From contig JANQID010000106.1 of assembly GCA_028282325.1 (NCBI GenBank), positions 1 to 43,352 of the forward strand: 43,352 nucleotides of DNA. Direction: 5' to 3'. The position numbers and the translations under genes are program-made. The stretch is from Chloroflexaceae bacterium (lineage in GTDB: Bacteria; Chloroflexota; Chloroflexia; Chloroflexales; Chloroflexaceae). This document shows, piece by piece, positions 15,864 to 24,322 of this stretch; the stretch's first letter is position 1, and each line of letters starts with the position of its first letter. The notes under the pieces are model-generated. The model had not been told where the DNA came from. It was given only the letters and a program-made list of their open reading frames with translations, and did no database searches.

Positions 15864-17183
15864 CTACTCTGTAGGATTGGCCGCTTGCTCAGTCGGCGAT
15901 TCAGCCTGACTGGCATCGGTCGGCTCGGCAGTATCGATAGCGCTTTCACCGGATGGCTCAACAGTATCGTCCGCATCGGACATTATCGACGTCGCCTCAA
16001 CGCCATTACTGTTGTCAGCGCTGTGCTCCGCCTCAACGCCATCTGCATCCTGATTATCGCGGTCATCGTCGGACACGCGGCGAAGCGAGAGTCCCATACG
16101 CTGACGCTGCCGATCCAGGCTGATCACCTTCGCCGTGACCATCTGCCCCGGTTGGAGTACATCACGCGGCTGCGTCTGTGGATCAACATCCAGTTCGCTT
16201 GCGTGGATTAACCCCTCAACCGCCTCTTCGATCTGGACAAACGCCCCGAACGGCGTCACATTGGTGACTGGCCCGGTGATGAGTTGACCGAGGCTATAGC
16301 GCTGGTCGATCGTCTCCCAGGGATTCTCCTGCAATTGCCGCAAGCTCAAACCGATGCGCTCCCGCTCGCGGTCGATCTCAACCACCACGACCTTGACCTC
16401 CTGGCCAGGGGAGAGCACCTCGCGAGGGTGATTCACGCGCTGCCAGGATAGCTCGCTGATGTGAGCCAGACCATCGGCGCCACCAAGGTCGATGAACGCG
16501 CCAAAGTTGGTCAACTGATTAACGCGCCCATCCAGGATATCGCCGGGCTGCAACTCGGTGAGTAACCGCTGTTTCTGCGCTTTACGCCACTCCTGGGTCG
16601 CACTGCGCTCAGAGAGCACCAGGCGGTTACGCTCGCGATCAACCTCGATCACCTTCAATGGAATTTCCTGGTTGACCATACGCTGAAGCGCTTGCTGACG
16701 CTCCTCAGCAGCGGTGCGACCATGAAGCTGGGCCACCTGGGATGCAGGCACAAACCCACGGATGCGATTGAACTGAACCAGAAGACCGCCCTTGTTGAAG
16801 CCGATCACCTTGCATCGAACGATACCGCCGTCCTGATGCAGGCTGGCGGCGGTTTCCCAGTCTTTAGCGACCTGAACCATCGTCAGCGAGAGAATAAGAT
16901 CACCATCACGATTTTCAGGTTCTTGCACGTAAACCTGAATAGTGGCGCCCACTTCCAACGTGGTTGTGAGTTCCTCGCCCATAGCGCGCAGATCACTCGA
17001 GGGGATAATCCCTTCACGCTTGGTTCCGATAGATACCAGAACGCCATTCTCCTCGATTTGCATAATCAGCCCATCGCGCAATTCGCCGCGTTGCGGCCGG
17101 GCGTAATCATACGCATCAAGGAGCTGAGTCCAATCCAATTCTTCCCCATCTCGCGGAGTAACCTGATCCGGTTGCACCGTCAT
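15864..17183 (-). CDS. rpsA: 30S ribosomal protein S1 (four S1 domains)
   Basis: A single-stranded RNA-binding protein that helps mRNA reach the 30S subunit. Its 439 residues hold four S1/OB domains at about 32-102, 118-192, 213-282 and 299-368, the third and fourth with the strong [13 protein letters not shown] and [13 protein letters not shown] cores. A 70-residue acidic Asp/Glu/Ser/Thr tail follows. E. coli S1 has six domains; four-domain versions are common outside Proteobacteria. AGGAGG sits 9 nt before the ATG. Upstream is a leader of about 300 nt with a consensus promoter and an attenuator-like hairpin pair, so expression is probably controlled in the leader, consistent with S1 autoregulation known in other bacteria. 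A strong terminator follows. Confidence 0.93.
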   Translation of the reverse strand: MTVQPDQVTPRDGEELDWTQLLDAYDYARPQRGELRDGLIMQIEENGVLVSIGTKREGIIPSSDLRAMGEELTTTLEVGATIQVYVQEPENRDGDLILSLTMVQVAKDWETAASLHQDGGIVRCKVIGFNKGGLLVQFNRIRGFVPASQVAQLHGRTAAEERQQALQRMVNQEIPLKVIEVDRERNRLVLSERSATQEWRKAQKQRLLTELQPGDILDGRVNQLTNFGAFIDLGGADGLAHISELSWQRVNHPREVLSPGQEVKVVVVEIDRERERIGLSLRQLQENPWETIDQRYSLGQLITGPVTNVTPFGAFVQIEEAVEGLIHASELDVDPQTQPRDVLQPGQMVTAKVISLDRQRQRMGLSLRRVSDDDRDNQDADGVEAEHSADNSNGVEATSIMSDADDTVEPSGESAIDTAEPTDASQAESPTEQAANPTE

Positions 17184-17490
17184 TGTACAGAGCCTCCTAA
17201 GAAAACGATTTTGTGGTCATAGCGCCTACGTTGCTCAACCCATAAAAAAGCGCCACCTGTGCCGATGGTTAGGTAGGCGCAGAATCGACATACGCGACTG
17301 TTTGGATGTCTAAAAATATACGCTGAGTCCCTTAGTCTCTTTTTCCGTGGCGAATGTTTGTGACAGAGCGTATCATCCAGTGCCTACGAGAGTTCCGCGT
17401 AGATGGCTGGCTCTCCTTAACATATCGCCGTGACGACTATGGGAGTGGCTACCGTTGCGGATATACACAGCATATTTTACAATGGCGCTT
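17184..17490 (-). ncRNA. Structured S1 leader RNA (or independent small RNA)
   Basis: Transcription from the promoter at 17491-17519 would give about 300 nt of untranslated RNA before S1, or a free RNA of about 240 nt if it stops at 17244. Visible structure includes a GACAT/ATGTC stem and the terminator/alternative pairing at 17222-17280. No known RNA family is recognised by eye. Short open frames in it overlap the promoter or lack ribosome sites and are not credible genes. Confidence 0.5.
17222..17280 (-). promoter_or_regulatory. Attenuator: terminator and competing hairpin before S1
   Basis: On the minus strand the segment GCGCCTACCT (complement of 17271-17280) can pair with AGGTGGCGC (17250-17258), with one bulged base, followed by TTTTTT (17244-17249): an intrinsic terminator. 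The same GCGCCTAC can instead pair perfectly over 8 bp with GTAGGCGC (17222-17229) further downstream, which would break the terminator. Mutually exclusive folds of this kind indicate leader control. The trigger is unknown. Confidence 0.65.
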
Positions 17491-17519
17491 ATTATATCGA
17501 GGCCGTTCATGCTTGTCAA
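17491..17519 (-). promoter_or_regulatory. Consensus sigma-70 promoter upstream of S1
   Basis: Minus-strand TTGACA (17514-17519), exactly 17 bp, then TATAAT (17491-17496): a full consensus match. The predicted start is near 17484, about 300 nt upstream of the S1 start codon. Confidence 0.85.
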
Positions 17520-17598
17520 ATAGCTTTGTTTCGTCGAAATCGACGTGACAGTGTGCAACGAATTTCATACGTCGGCATTATAAGAAGTCTAGGCATAC

Positions 17599-17634
17599 AA
17601 AAACGAGCGCGGATTGCAGCATCCGTACTCGTTT
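17599..17634 (-). terminator. Rho-independent terminator after rpmG
   Basis: Stem AAACGAG/CTCGTTT (17601-17607 with 17628-17634) with an inner GGAT/ATCC pairing, followed on the minus strand by TTTTT. It lies 34 bp past the rpmG stop and closes the bchH-hydrolase-arsA-rpmG series. Confidence 0.8.
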
Positions 17635-17668
17635 CATTGTTCAAAACCTGCCGGAACGTTCGGCAATG

Positions 17669-17833
17669 TCACTTCGTCTCGCGATAGGTCACGTGCCGTC
17701 GAACAAGCGGATCGTATTTGCGCAACTCGATGCGGCTGGTGTTATTGCGCCGGTTCTTCTCCGTCGTATAGGTATGACCGCTTTCGGTGCTCTTGAGTTT
17801 AATAACAATGCGGTTCCCTTTTTTGCTGGCCAT
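17669..17833 (-). CDS. rpmG: 50S ribosomal protein L33
   Basis: A 54-residue L33 of the large ribosomal subunit: [13 protein letters not shown], a [17 protein letters not shown] block, and the typical C-terminus ending YRETK. It lacks the two CxxC pairs, so it is the zinc-independent (C-minus) form. AAGGAG lies about 12 nt upstream of the ATG at 17833, slightly long but the only candidate. The frame extends 19 codons further without family similarity. It starts 100 bp after the ArsA-type gene and is followed by a clear terminator. The usual rpmG-tRNA-secE-nusG neighbourhood is absent. Confidence 0.95.
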   Translation of the reverse strand: MASKKGNRIVIKLKSTESGHTYTTEKNRRNNTSRIELRKYDPLVRRHVTYRETK

Positions 17834-17933
17834 AGCGTCGTTCAGCTCCTTGAAAAGAAAGGCGCACGGCAAAAGCCGTGCAGCGCTCATAGGCTAATCG
17901 TCATTGTAGCATCGGTTTTGTGAGCTGGCAAGC

Positions 17934-19094
17934 TCAGCGTGTAAAAACGACCCGCAACGTCTCTTCTTCAAAGAACGCATCGTTCGCGCGCATCCGCGCC
18001 AGCGACTGGGGCAACACCACACGGTGGCGATGCCAACCCACCGAAATGATCAGCTCATCAGCGCTCTGAGCCAGATGAACCTGATCCTCGGCAACAAAAG
18101 GCAATGGAACGATTAGGTCGAAGCCATTCACGGTGCGCTCCAGGCGCTGCAAAGGCCCGCGATAGAAAAACTCACTCGGATCGCGATCGCCATAGAGCTG
18201 TTCTCCGAGCTGTTCAAGCAACACGGAACCGATGATTTCGCGCGGAAAGTGCGGCGCTTTGAAAATTGGCAGCGGATTAAACAGCTCTTCAACATGAGGT
18301 GCATAACCCTGCTGCATCTCCCGCCATGCCGCAAAGTGGCGATCGACATTCTCAGGCAAAATACGATTTACCACGACAGCATCTACACCATAGCCGAACA
18401 GACTCAGGTAGGTCAGGCTGCGTTGCGCTTCACGGATGACCATTTTCTCCAGGTTCATCACAACTCGTGCGCTACAAACATTCTGGTCAGTCAGAATGCG
18501 GCGCACGTCAACCAGCGCATCGATTGCTTCCTGAGCCGTGTTCAGCACATCATCTTCGACGATGGGCATATCGGTAACCCGTCGCACAACGGGGCGCACG
18601 ACCTTGAGGAGCGCACGGGCGACCGGCATCAGTCGCGCAATCCACCAGCGCATAATGTCGGGCAACGATAGCAAGCGCAATGTCTCACCGGTAGGTGCAG
18701 CATCAACCACCAGCACATCAAACTTGCCCTCGTCATAGTGGCGTTTGATCTGGAGCAAGCTGAACAACTCTTCGGTTCCTGGAACAACCGAGAGCTCGCC
18801 CTGGGCGATAGTCTCGACGCCCTGCCAGGCCAGCAACTCTGAAAGGTATTGCTGTACGTTGCCCCAGCTTGCTTCCAACTCGTAAAGAGCGTTAATCTCT
18901 TGCGCCCAGAGATTGGTCTGCACTTGCATCGGTTCTGCACGCAATTCGACGCCAAGGGAATCGCCGAGCGAGTGTGCAGCATCAGTACTGAGCACAATTG
19001 TCCGATAGCCTCGTTGAGCGCAACGCAATGCTGTTGCGGCTGCTACGCTCGTTTTTCCGACGCCACCTTTGCCGGTATAGAATAGAATGCGCAT
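17934..19094 (-). CDS. ArsA/Get3-family ATPase
   Basis: A 386-residue single-domain member of the deviant-Walker ATPases. It has Walker A GKGGVGKT (8-15), the STDAAHSLGDSLG switch I loop (about 36-48), and the VVDAAPTGETLRLL switch II. It lacks the Cys triad of arsenite-pump ArsA and has no duplicated half, so arsenite export is unlikely. A targeting or chaperone role in the style of Get3 is possible. The C-terminal 60 residues form a beta-rich extension (VHLAQSADELIISVGWHRHRVVLPQSL), seen in bacterial homologues. It is in series with bchH and a hydrolase; ArsA-like genes near bacteriochlorophyll genes are familiar in green bacteria, but the exact role there is not established. The ribosome site is weak. 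Confidence 0.88.
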   Translation of the reverse strand: MRILFYTGKGGVGKTSVAAATALRCAQRGYRTIVLSTDAAHSLGDSLGVELRAEPMQVQTNLWAQEINALYELEASWGNVQQYLSELLAWQGVETIAQGELSVVPGTEELFSLLQIKRHYDEGKFDVLVVDAAPTGETLRLLSLPDIMRWWIARLMPVARALLKVVRPVVRRVTDMPIVEDDVLNTAQEAIDALVDVRRILTDQNVCSARVVMNLEKMVIREAQRSLTYLSLFGYGVDAVVVNRILPENVDRHFAAWREMQQGYAPHVEELFNPLPIFKAPHFPREIIGSVLLEQLGEQLYGDRDPSEFFYRGPLQRLERTVNGFDLIVPLPFVAEDQVHLAQSADELIISVGWHRHRVVLPQSLARMRANDAFFEEETLRVVFTR

Positions 19095-19151
19095 AGGAGT
19101 TACTACTTCCAGTCAGTGCGATACGCTCTCTCTTAGAAGCAAGAGGCAATC

Positions 19152-19166
19152 TGCGCAATTTGCGCA
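19152..19166. promoter_or_regulatory. 15-bp palindrome between the hydrolase and ArsA genes
   Basis: TGCGCA-ATT-TGCGCA, a perfect 6-bp inverted repeat with a 3-bp centre, in the 156-bp gap upstream of the ArsA-type gene. Its size and symmetry fit a dimeric transcription-factor site. The regulator is unknown. Confidence 0.35.
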
Positions 19167-19250
19167 TACTTGAATTTGCCTTGCCATCTCACGCCACAAA
19201 AGAACGATTTGCAGAGTTGATGCCGCTGCGCCGCACATTGTCGCCTCCCG

Positions 19251-20003
19251 TCAGGCGCGGCGTAGCATTCCTTGCGTCGGCTCACGCTCGACTTCTTCAA
19301 CAATCCTCCACCAGGAATGTACGGTAGCTTCGTCCTGGCCATACCAGGGTTGGTCGGAATGGGGATTGTGGCGCAACCCTTCAAGGATTACATGCCGTGC
19401 GCCATCCAATAAAGCGCTCTCAATCGGTATTATGCCATCCCCCCACTGCGATCCGTTTCGTGTGAGCATTTCGTAACTTTGCCAAGCGCCTCGCTCCTGC
19501 GGCGTACCACTCTTCAAGCCATAGATCCCCTTGGAGATCACGGTGACGTAGCGGATAAATCGCCAGTAGGCGCCGGGATAATGCTGCTGCACGAACGCAA
19601 TCTGATTCAATCCGCCCTGGCGACCGGCGTTTGCCGTTGTGTGCGGCGTACCGAGCGTCACCAGGGTCGCGACTTTCTGAAATCCATTAAAAATAAGTTG
19701 CTTGCGCCCATAAGGCCGATCGCCCATATAGATTCTCGCAAGCACACCGCCCGCACTGTGCCCAACCAGCACCAGGCGTTCGACGCCAGTGTCGCGCAGC
19801 ACGTTCGACACCGCACGATCCAAAACTTCCAAGATCCCGCTGTAATCGTCGCTGATCGCCACGCCGAACCAGTCGAATAGCGCAATAGGAACGAGATCAA
19901 CAATCCGTCCGCTGATGGTCTGCAACGTTCGGCGCAGAGGCTGATATTGCTGCCAGTTCGCACCAAAACCGCCGACGATCAGAACAGGAAGCGAATTTGG
20001 CAT
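19251..20003 (-). CDS. Alpha/beta-hydrolase (lipase/esterase-like)
   Basis: A 250-residue alpha/beta-hydrolase. It begins with the family's first strand (PVLIVGGFGANWQQYQPL, the oxyanion-hole loop), has the nucleophile elbow GHSAGG with Ser83, then a TLGTPH strand, a likely acid Asp189 in WGDGIIPIES, and a His at 212 or 215 in LRHNPHSDQPW. The closest recognisable relatives are lipase-class-2/PGAP1-like esterases. No signal peptide is seen. It lies 95 bp downstream of bchH on the same strand and 156 bp upstream of the ArsA-type gene. Its conserved place next to bchH would suit a role in pigment or lipid ester metabolism, such as trimming bacteriochlorophyll esters, but that is only an inference. 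Confidence 0.85.
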   Translation of the reverse strand: MPNSLPVLIVGGFGANWQQYQPLRRTLQTISGRIVDLVPIALFDWFGVAISDDYSGILEVLDRAVSNVLRDTGVERLVLVGHSAGGVLARIYMGDRPYGRKQLIFNGFQKVATLVTLGTPHTTANAGRQGGLNQIAFVQQHYPGAYWRFIRYVTVISKGIYGLKSGTPQERGAWQSYEMLTRNGSQWGDGIIPIESALLDGARHVILEGLRHNPHSDQPWYGQDEATVHSWWRIVEEVEREPTQGMLRRA

Positions 20004-20098
20004 AAGGCTACCCGATATCGCGACACCGAATACTTGTTAGCACAAAATGTTCGATGCACATAGTATAACACTGATAGCCCTATCGTGTTCAACCGCAA

Positions 20099-23000
20099 CT
20101 ATGCGACGCCCTCCAGTTTATCTTCCAGGTCGGCATACAGTTCGCGCAGGCGGTCAAGCGTTTCATCGTCGGCTTCCCAGATGCCGCGATTGTTGGCTTC
20201 CAGCAAACGGCCAACGGCGTTGCGAGCAGCCTCAGGGTTGGCCGCCTCCAGGCGCTGGCGCATCGCGTCGTCGAGCACGAACGTTTCCGCCGCCTGGTCA
20301 TACACCCACTGATCGACTTCGCCGGTCGTTGCGCTCCAGCCCAGCATATAGGTAAAGCGATTCGCAATTTCCGCTGCACCGTTGTGACCGTGGCGCAGGA
20401 TGCCTTCGTACCACTTCGGATTGAGCATCTTGGTGCGGTATTCCATCCGCAGCACCTGGCCTAGCTCTTGCACCTTCGTCTCGGCGGTAAAGCTTTCGAC
20501 ATATTTGAGGCGTACGTCACGACCGCTGTGGCGTTCGGCGGCAGCCTTCAGCGCGCCGCTGTAGCCATAGTAGTGCTGCATATCAGTCAAGCCGTATTCG
20601 ACGCTGTCAATTTCTTGCGATACCTGGCCCACCGTGCCGAGGAGCGACTTGAGCACCTCCGGCTGGGCGCCGCCGCCCTTGGCGCCGCCAAAGGCATATG
20701 CATTTCGACGTACGAACATCTCTTCTAGATCCTGGCGCTCTTCCCAATTGCCGCTATCCACGGCATCATCAACGTAGGTGCCATAGGTGCCGGAGGCTTG
20801 CGAGAAGATGCGCGCCGTGGCCTGTTCAAAATCGACACCGGTCGCCATTAATGCGTTGACGTGCTTACGCACGTAGTTCATGTCCTCCGGCTCATCCACA
20901 GAGGCGGCGTCGCGCACGAGCTTGTCGAGCATATCCATTGCGCCCGCAAACGTGTCACGGAAAATACCGCTTGTCGTCATCAGTACGTCAATGCGCGGAC
21001 GATTCAGATCGGACAGAGGCGCGAGTTTGTAGCTCCAAATCTTGCCCTGTCCATCCGCCATAGGGTAGGCGCCCATCAGCCGCAGAATTGTGCCAATAGC
21101 CTCGCCCTTGGTCTTAATGGCATCGAGACCCCAGAGCACCTGGGCAATTGTTTCGGGATACGCGTCATCGTTCTCGGCGCGATACGCCGCAATCAAAGCG
21201 TCGGCAATGCGCGAACCGCGCTCGAACGCAGCATCGCTGGGAATGCGCATCGGATCGAGCGAGTGAATGTTGCGTCCTGTCGGCAGCACCGCCATCCCAT
21301 CGCGGATCAGGTCGCCGCCCGGCCCCGCCGGAACATAGCCGCCGCTCAGACCTTTGAGCAAGAAATCCATCTCCTGGGTGTTATCGCGCAGCGCGTTGAT
21401 CATCGAGCGGCCATGTTCGGTCATCGCTTTGAGTTCTTCTTGATGCGACACATGCGGCGTATTCCGCCCTGACTTGCGTTCATCGCCGGTCTGGCTCAAC
21501 GCCCCGGCCATCGCCGCATCGAGCGGCTGCTGTTCAAGCACGGCCCGCTGAACAAAAGCGACGCAGATACGATCCACAACATCGCGCAACTCAAGCGCCG
21601 GGACATCGCCGTGACGGGCCATTGACATCATCTCGGCGTAGGATCGAATGCCCTGCAATGTTGCACGCTGGCGGCCATTGTCAGCGCCGGGACTAGCCCC
21701 CAACTCGATGCTCTGATCGTTGCGCAGCATATTGATCACCAGGTCGCTCAAGCCCATCTCGCCACTGCGCGAAACCTTGAGCGTCTCGGTCAACAACGTT
21801 AGCTGATGATCATCCGGCGGCGCGTCGCCCAGCACGTGCAGGCTATCAACGATCATCGCTTGTTCCAGTTCGCGCAGGTAGGCATAGATTCGCGATGCGA
21901 ACGATTCAAACGTCTCGTCGGGTCGCTGAACGACATCCGCATCCATATTCAACAACTCCAGCTTCTGGCGGATCGCATCTTCGAGCGTGCCGGGTTCGCG
22001 GTTGCGCGACACAGCCTCGCGATATTCATCCAGCGTATCTTTCAACGCAATCAGCTCTTTGTACAAGCCGGCGCGTCCATACGGCGGAATGGCGTGGCCG
22101 ATAATCGTGCTGTAGCCGCGCCGTTTGGCAATATTCGCCTCTGCCGGGTTATTGATGGGATAGATATAGAAGTTGGGAATTTCACCCAGCAGAACATCGG
22201 GCCAACAATCGCCGCTGACGCCCAGTTGCAAGCCGGGCATCCACTCGGCAGTGCCGTGCATGCCGACATGCACGATGGAATGAGCGCCGAAGCCTTCAAC
22301 CAGCCAGCGATAGAACATAATGTACTGATGATGCGGCGTATTCTCGCGATCAAACAGCAGACGCATCGGGTCGCCGGGCATGCCGATCATCGGCTGTACG
22401 CCGATATAAACGTTGCCGAAACGCATCCCGCCGAGGAACACATCATCGCGTCCTACCGGCGCAAGCTCGCCGGGAAAAGCTCCCCAGCGTTCATCAATAC
22501 GTTGCTGATCCGTTGGTCGTACCCAATCGTGGAACTGCTGTCGCGAAACCGTGATCGGCGCGTGCGTTACCGGATAGTCGGGCGGAGCTTCGGTCTCATC
22601 GCGGCGGATGCTGTGCTCAATGGCGCGCACCAGTGTGGTGGGGTCGTCGGGCACATCGCCGACATCATACCCTTCGTCGCGCAGGCGTTTCAACAGGCGG
22701 AGGATGCTATTCGGAACGTCAAGGAGCGCGGCGGTGGCAGCGTTGCCCATACCAGGCGGGTAGTTGTAGACGACGATCGCCACTTTCTTGTCGCGGTTCG
22801 CCGCCTTGCGCAGCTTGATAAAACTGTTGGCCAGACGCGCCAGACGCTCGATACGGTCGGAGACCAGCACAATATCATTACCCTGGATGCCGCCAAGCGC
22901 CACAGGGGATACCGCGCCGTCCATCTCCGGCAGGCTGAAAGTGATAATGCTCTGCAGCGGACCGACGCCGTTCTTGCGCCAATCATCAACATCTTGCAGA

Positions 23001-24040
23001 TACATCGGCGTGGCCACGATATAGGGCACATCGAGCTTGCCCAGCAACTCACGGGCGACGTTTGTCGTCAGGCCGGCCTTCGCTGAACCGACCGGGCCGC
23101 CGACCAGCGGAAAGCCCATCGTATTGATAATGACATCCACGCCCAGTCGGGACAACCACTCGCGCACGACGACGTGATTCTCAACGCCCACGCAGAAGAT
23201 AGGCAGCACGCGCATGCCGCTGGCTTCGAGCGTGCGCACAATGTCGTTGTGATACTGAGTTCCGCTGAGAATATGGACACGGTATGAAAGCAACGCGACC
23301 GTGCCGATGGGCTCGGTCTGGGGTGCGCCTTTGCGTTTTTTGGCCACCTTCTTACGATCACGCTCCCAGCGTTCATACTCTTCGGGCTTGCCGAAAAGGC
23401 GCGGCGCATCGGGATGGGCGAAACCCATTGTCGGCATCTCAACCGGCGACTCGACCTTCAACTTGTTGAAGCCGAGATACTCCCGCAGAATGAGCTTGAA
23501 CATGTTGGCGATGTTCTTCACGCTGCGGTTGTTCCAGTAAATGCTGACGTTGGTCCAGTTGCGGAAATCCTGAAACCGCTTGCCTGGCAGGAAATTGATT
23601 ACCTTCGAGGTGATTTTCTGCAACTTCAGATAGCCATACACCGCGTCTTCTTCGCGACCGCCGACAAGCAGGCGGGCTACATTCTGGACGGGCTTGGGCA
23701 TCCCTTTGGAGTTCGCCAGGTTGTATGAACCGACCTTGGTCAAGTTGAGAACTTCAGGAACACCTTCGAAGCTAAACACCACCGGAGGATCATACTTCTG
23801 AACGCGCGGAATAAGCCACTCGGTCTGCTCGGTCACATGGAGAAGCGCCATAAACAAGCAGGAAGCGCGTGAAATCGCCGCCTCAAGTTCATCCGACTTA
23901 AGCAGCGTGTCACGATCCTCAAAGACATGCAGCCGAAATCCAGGAACCGCCTTGCGTACTTCAGCTTCGACCTGATCAAAGAATGTGCGACTATAGCGCT
24001 CCATACCGAGGAGCAGAACAAACTCCGTTGCTTGTGTCAT
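20099..24040 (-). CDS. bchH: Magnesium chelatase subunit H
   Basis: The large porphyrin-binding subunit of magnesium chelatase, which inserts Mg into protoporphyrin IX with BchI and BchD, the first committed step of bacteriochlorophyll synthesis. The 1313-residue product has the BchH-specific N-terminal domain (DUF3479, about 10-165, with the VFSFEGVPEVLNLTKVGSYN stretch). The CobN/Mg-chelatase domain follows (about 170-1290), with HVGMHGTAEWMPG and GNYYGYSG-like blocks (MQHYYGYSGALKAAAERHSG). The N-terminal domain favours BchH over cobaltochelatase CobN. The ATG at 24040 has GGAGG 6 nt upstream. It heads a series with a hydrolase, an ArsA-type ATPase and rpmG; bchI and bchD are not in the window. 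Chloroflexales often carry several BchH paralogues, so this may be one of them (BchH, BchS or BchT). Confidence 0.93.
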   Translation of the reverse strand: MTQATEFVLLLGMERYSRTFFDQVEAEVRKAVPGFRLHVFEDRDTLLKSDELEAAISRASCLFMALLHVTEQTEWLIPRVQKYDPPVVFSFEGVPEVLNLTKVGSYNLANSKGMPKPVQNVARLLVGGREEDAVYGYLKLQKITSKVINFLPGKRFQDFRNWTNVSIYWNNRSVKNIANMFKLILREYLGFNKLKVESPVEMPTMGFAHPDAPRLFGKPEEYERWERDRKKVAKKRKGAPQTEPIGTVALLSYRVHILSGTQYHNDIVRTLEASGMRVLPIFCVGVENHVVVREWLSRLGVDVIINTMGFPLVGGPVGSAKAGLTTNVARELLGKLDVPYIVATPMYLQDVDDWRKNGVGPLQSIITFSLPEMDGAVSPVALGGIQGNDIVLVSDRIERLARLANSFIKLRKAANRDKKVAIVVYNYPPGMGNAATAALLDVPNSILRLLKRLRDEGYDVGDVPDDPTTLVRAIEHSIRRDETEAPPDYPVTHAPITVSRQQFHDWVRPTDQQRIDERWGAFPGELAPVGRDDVFLGGMRFGNVYIGVQPMIGMPGDPMRLLFDRENTPHHQYIMFYRWLVEGFGAHSIVHVGMHGTAEWMPGLQLGVSGDCWPDVLLGEIPNFYIYPINNPAEANIAKRRGYSTIIGHAIPPYGRAGLYKELIALKDTLDEYREAVSRNREPGTLEDAIRQKLELLNMDADVVQRPDETFESFASRIYAYLRELEQAMIVDSLHVLGDAPPDDHQLTLLTETLKVSRSGEMGLSDLVINMLRNDQSIELGASPGADNGRQRATLQGIRSYAEMMSMARHGDVPALELRDVVDRICVAFVQRAVLEQQPLDAAMAGALSQTGDERKSGRNTPHVSHQEELKAMTEHGRSMINALRDNTQEMDFLLKGLSGGYVPAGPGGDLIRDGMAVLPTGRNIHSLDPMRIPSDAAFERGSRIADALIAAYRAENDDAYPETIAQVLWGLDAIKTKGEAIGTILRLMGAYPMADGQGKIWSYKLAPLSDLNRPRIDVLMTTSGIFRDTFAGAMDMLDKLVRDAASVDEPEDMNYVRKHVNALMATGVDFEQATARIFSQASGTYGTYVDDAVDSGNWEERQDLEEMFVRRNAYAFGGAKGGGAQPEVLKSLLGTVGQVSQEIDSVEYGLTDMQHYYGYSGALKAAAERHSGRDVRLKYVESFTAETKVQELGQVLRMEYRTKMLNPKWYEGILRHGHNGAAEIANRFTYMLGWSATTGEVDQWVYDQAAETFVLDDAMRQRLEAANPEAARNAVGRLLEANNRGIWEADDETLDRLRELYADLEDKLEGVA

Positions 24041-24165
24041 TGACAACCTCCGGTGACAGTGAGCACGAATGGAACACCAACAGACGCGTCAGATGGATTG
24101 GCGCCGCCCACACAATATGCAATCATACTGATGTTATCGGTTATATGGATTTTACAGCGTTGCTT

Positions 24166-24194
24166 ATTATCGATCTAAGTGTCAGAAAAGACAA
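24166..24194 (-). promoter_or_regulatory. Candidate bchH promoter
   Basis: Minus-strand TTGTCT (24189-24194), 17 bp, GATAAT (24166-24171). The predicted start near 24159 gives a leader of about 119 nt. Confidence 0.5.
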
Positions 24195-24255
24195 ACTGTG
24201 CATTTATCAGGCAAAGCATCGAAAAAAGCGTCACACCAGAAATCACAACCATGAT

Positions 24256-24299
24256 AAAAGGGCTGGCAACGCACTCAGGTGCGCAACAAACCAACCCTT
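24256..24299 (-). terminator. Terminator of the gene at 24323
   Basis: AAGGGTTGG pairs with CCAGCCCTT (outer arms 24258-24266 and 24291-24299, one G-U pair), with an inner CGCAC/GTGCG hairpin, followed by TTTTAT on the minus strand. It lies 23 bp past the stop. Confidence 0.7.
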
Positions 24300-24322
24300 C
24301 AACGATATGCTTGTCGTTGCCC

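Noticed and set aside
17373-17558. Short minus-strand open frame in the S1 upstream region
   Set aside because: It contains the consensus promoter at 17491-17519 within its sequence, lacks a ribosome site and has no similarity; a leader RNA explains the region better.
17934-19094. Arsenite-efflux ATPase
   Set aside because: The protein is a single ATPase domain without the arsenic-binding Cys triad and there are no arsB, arsC or arsR genes nearby.
21806-23086. Open frame of about 425 codons on the plus strand opposite bchH
   Set aside because: Antisense to a conserved chelatase gene, with no domain or ribosome site.
20099-24040. Cobaltochelatase CobN instead of BchH
   Set aside because: The N-terminal DUF3479-type domain and length fit BchH, and no cobalamin genes are adjacent. 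Some uncertainty remains between BchH paralogues.
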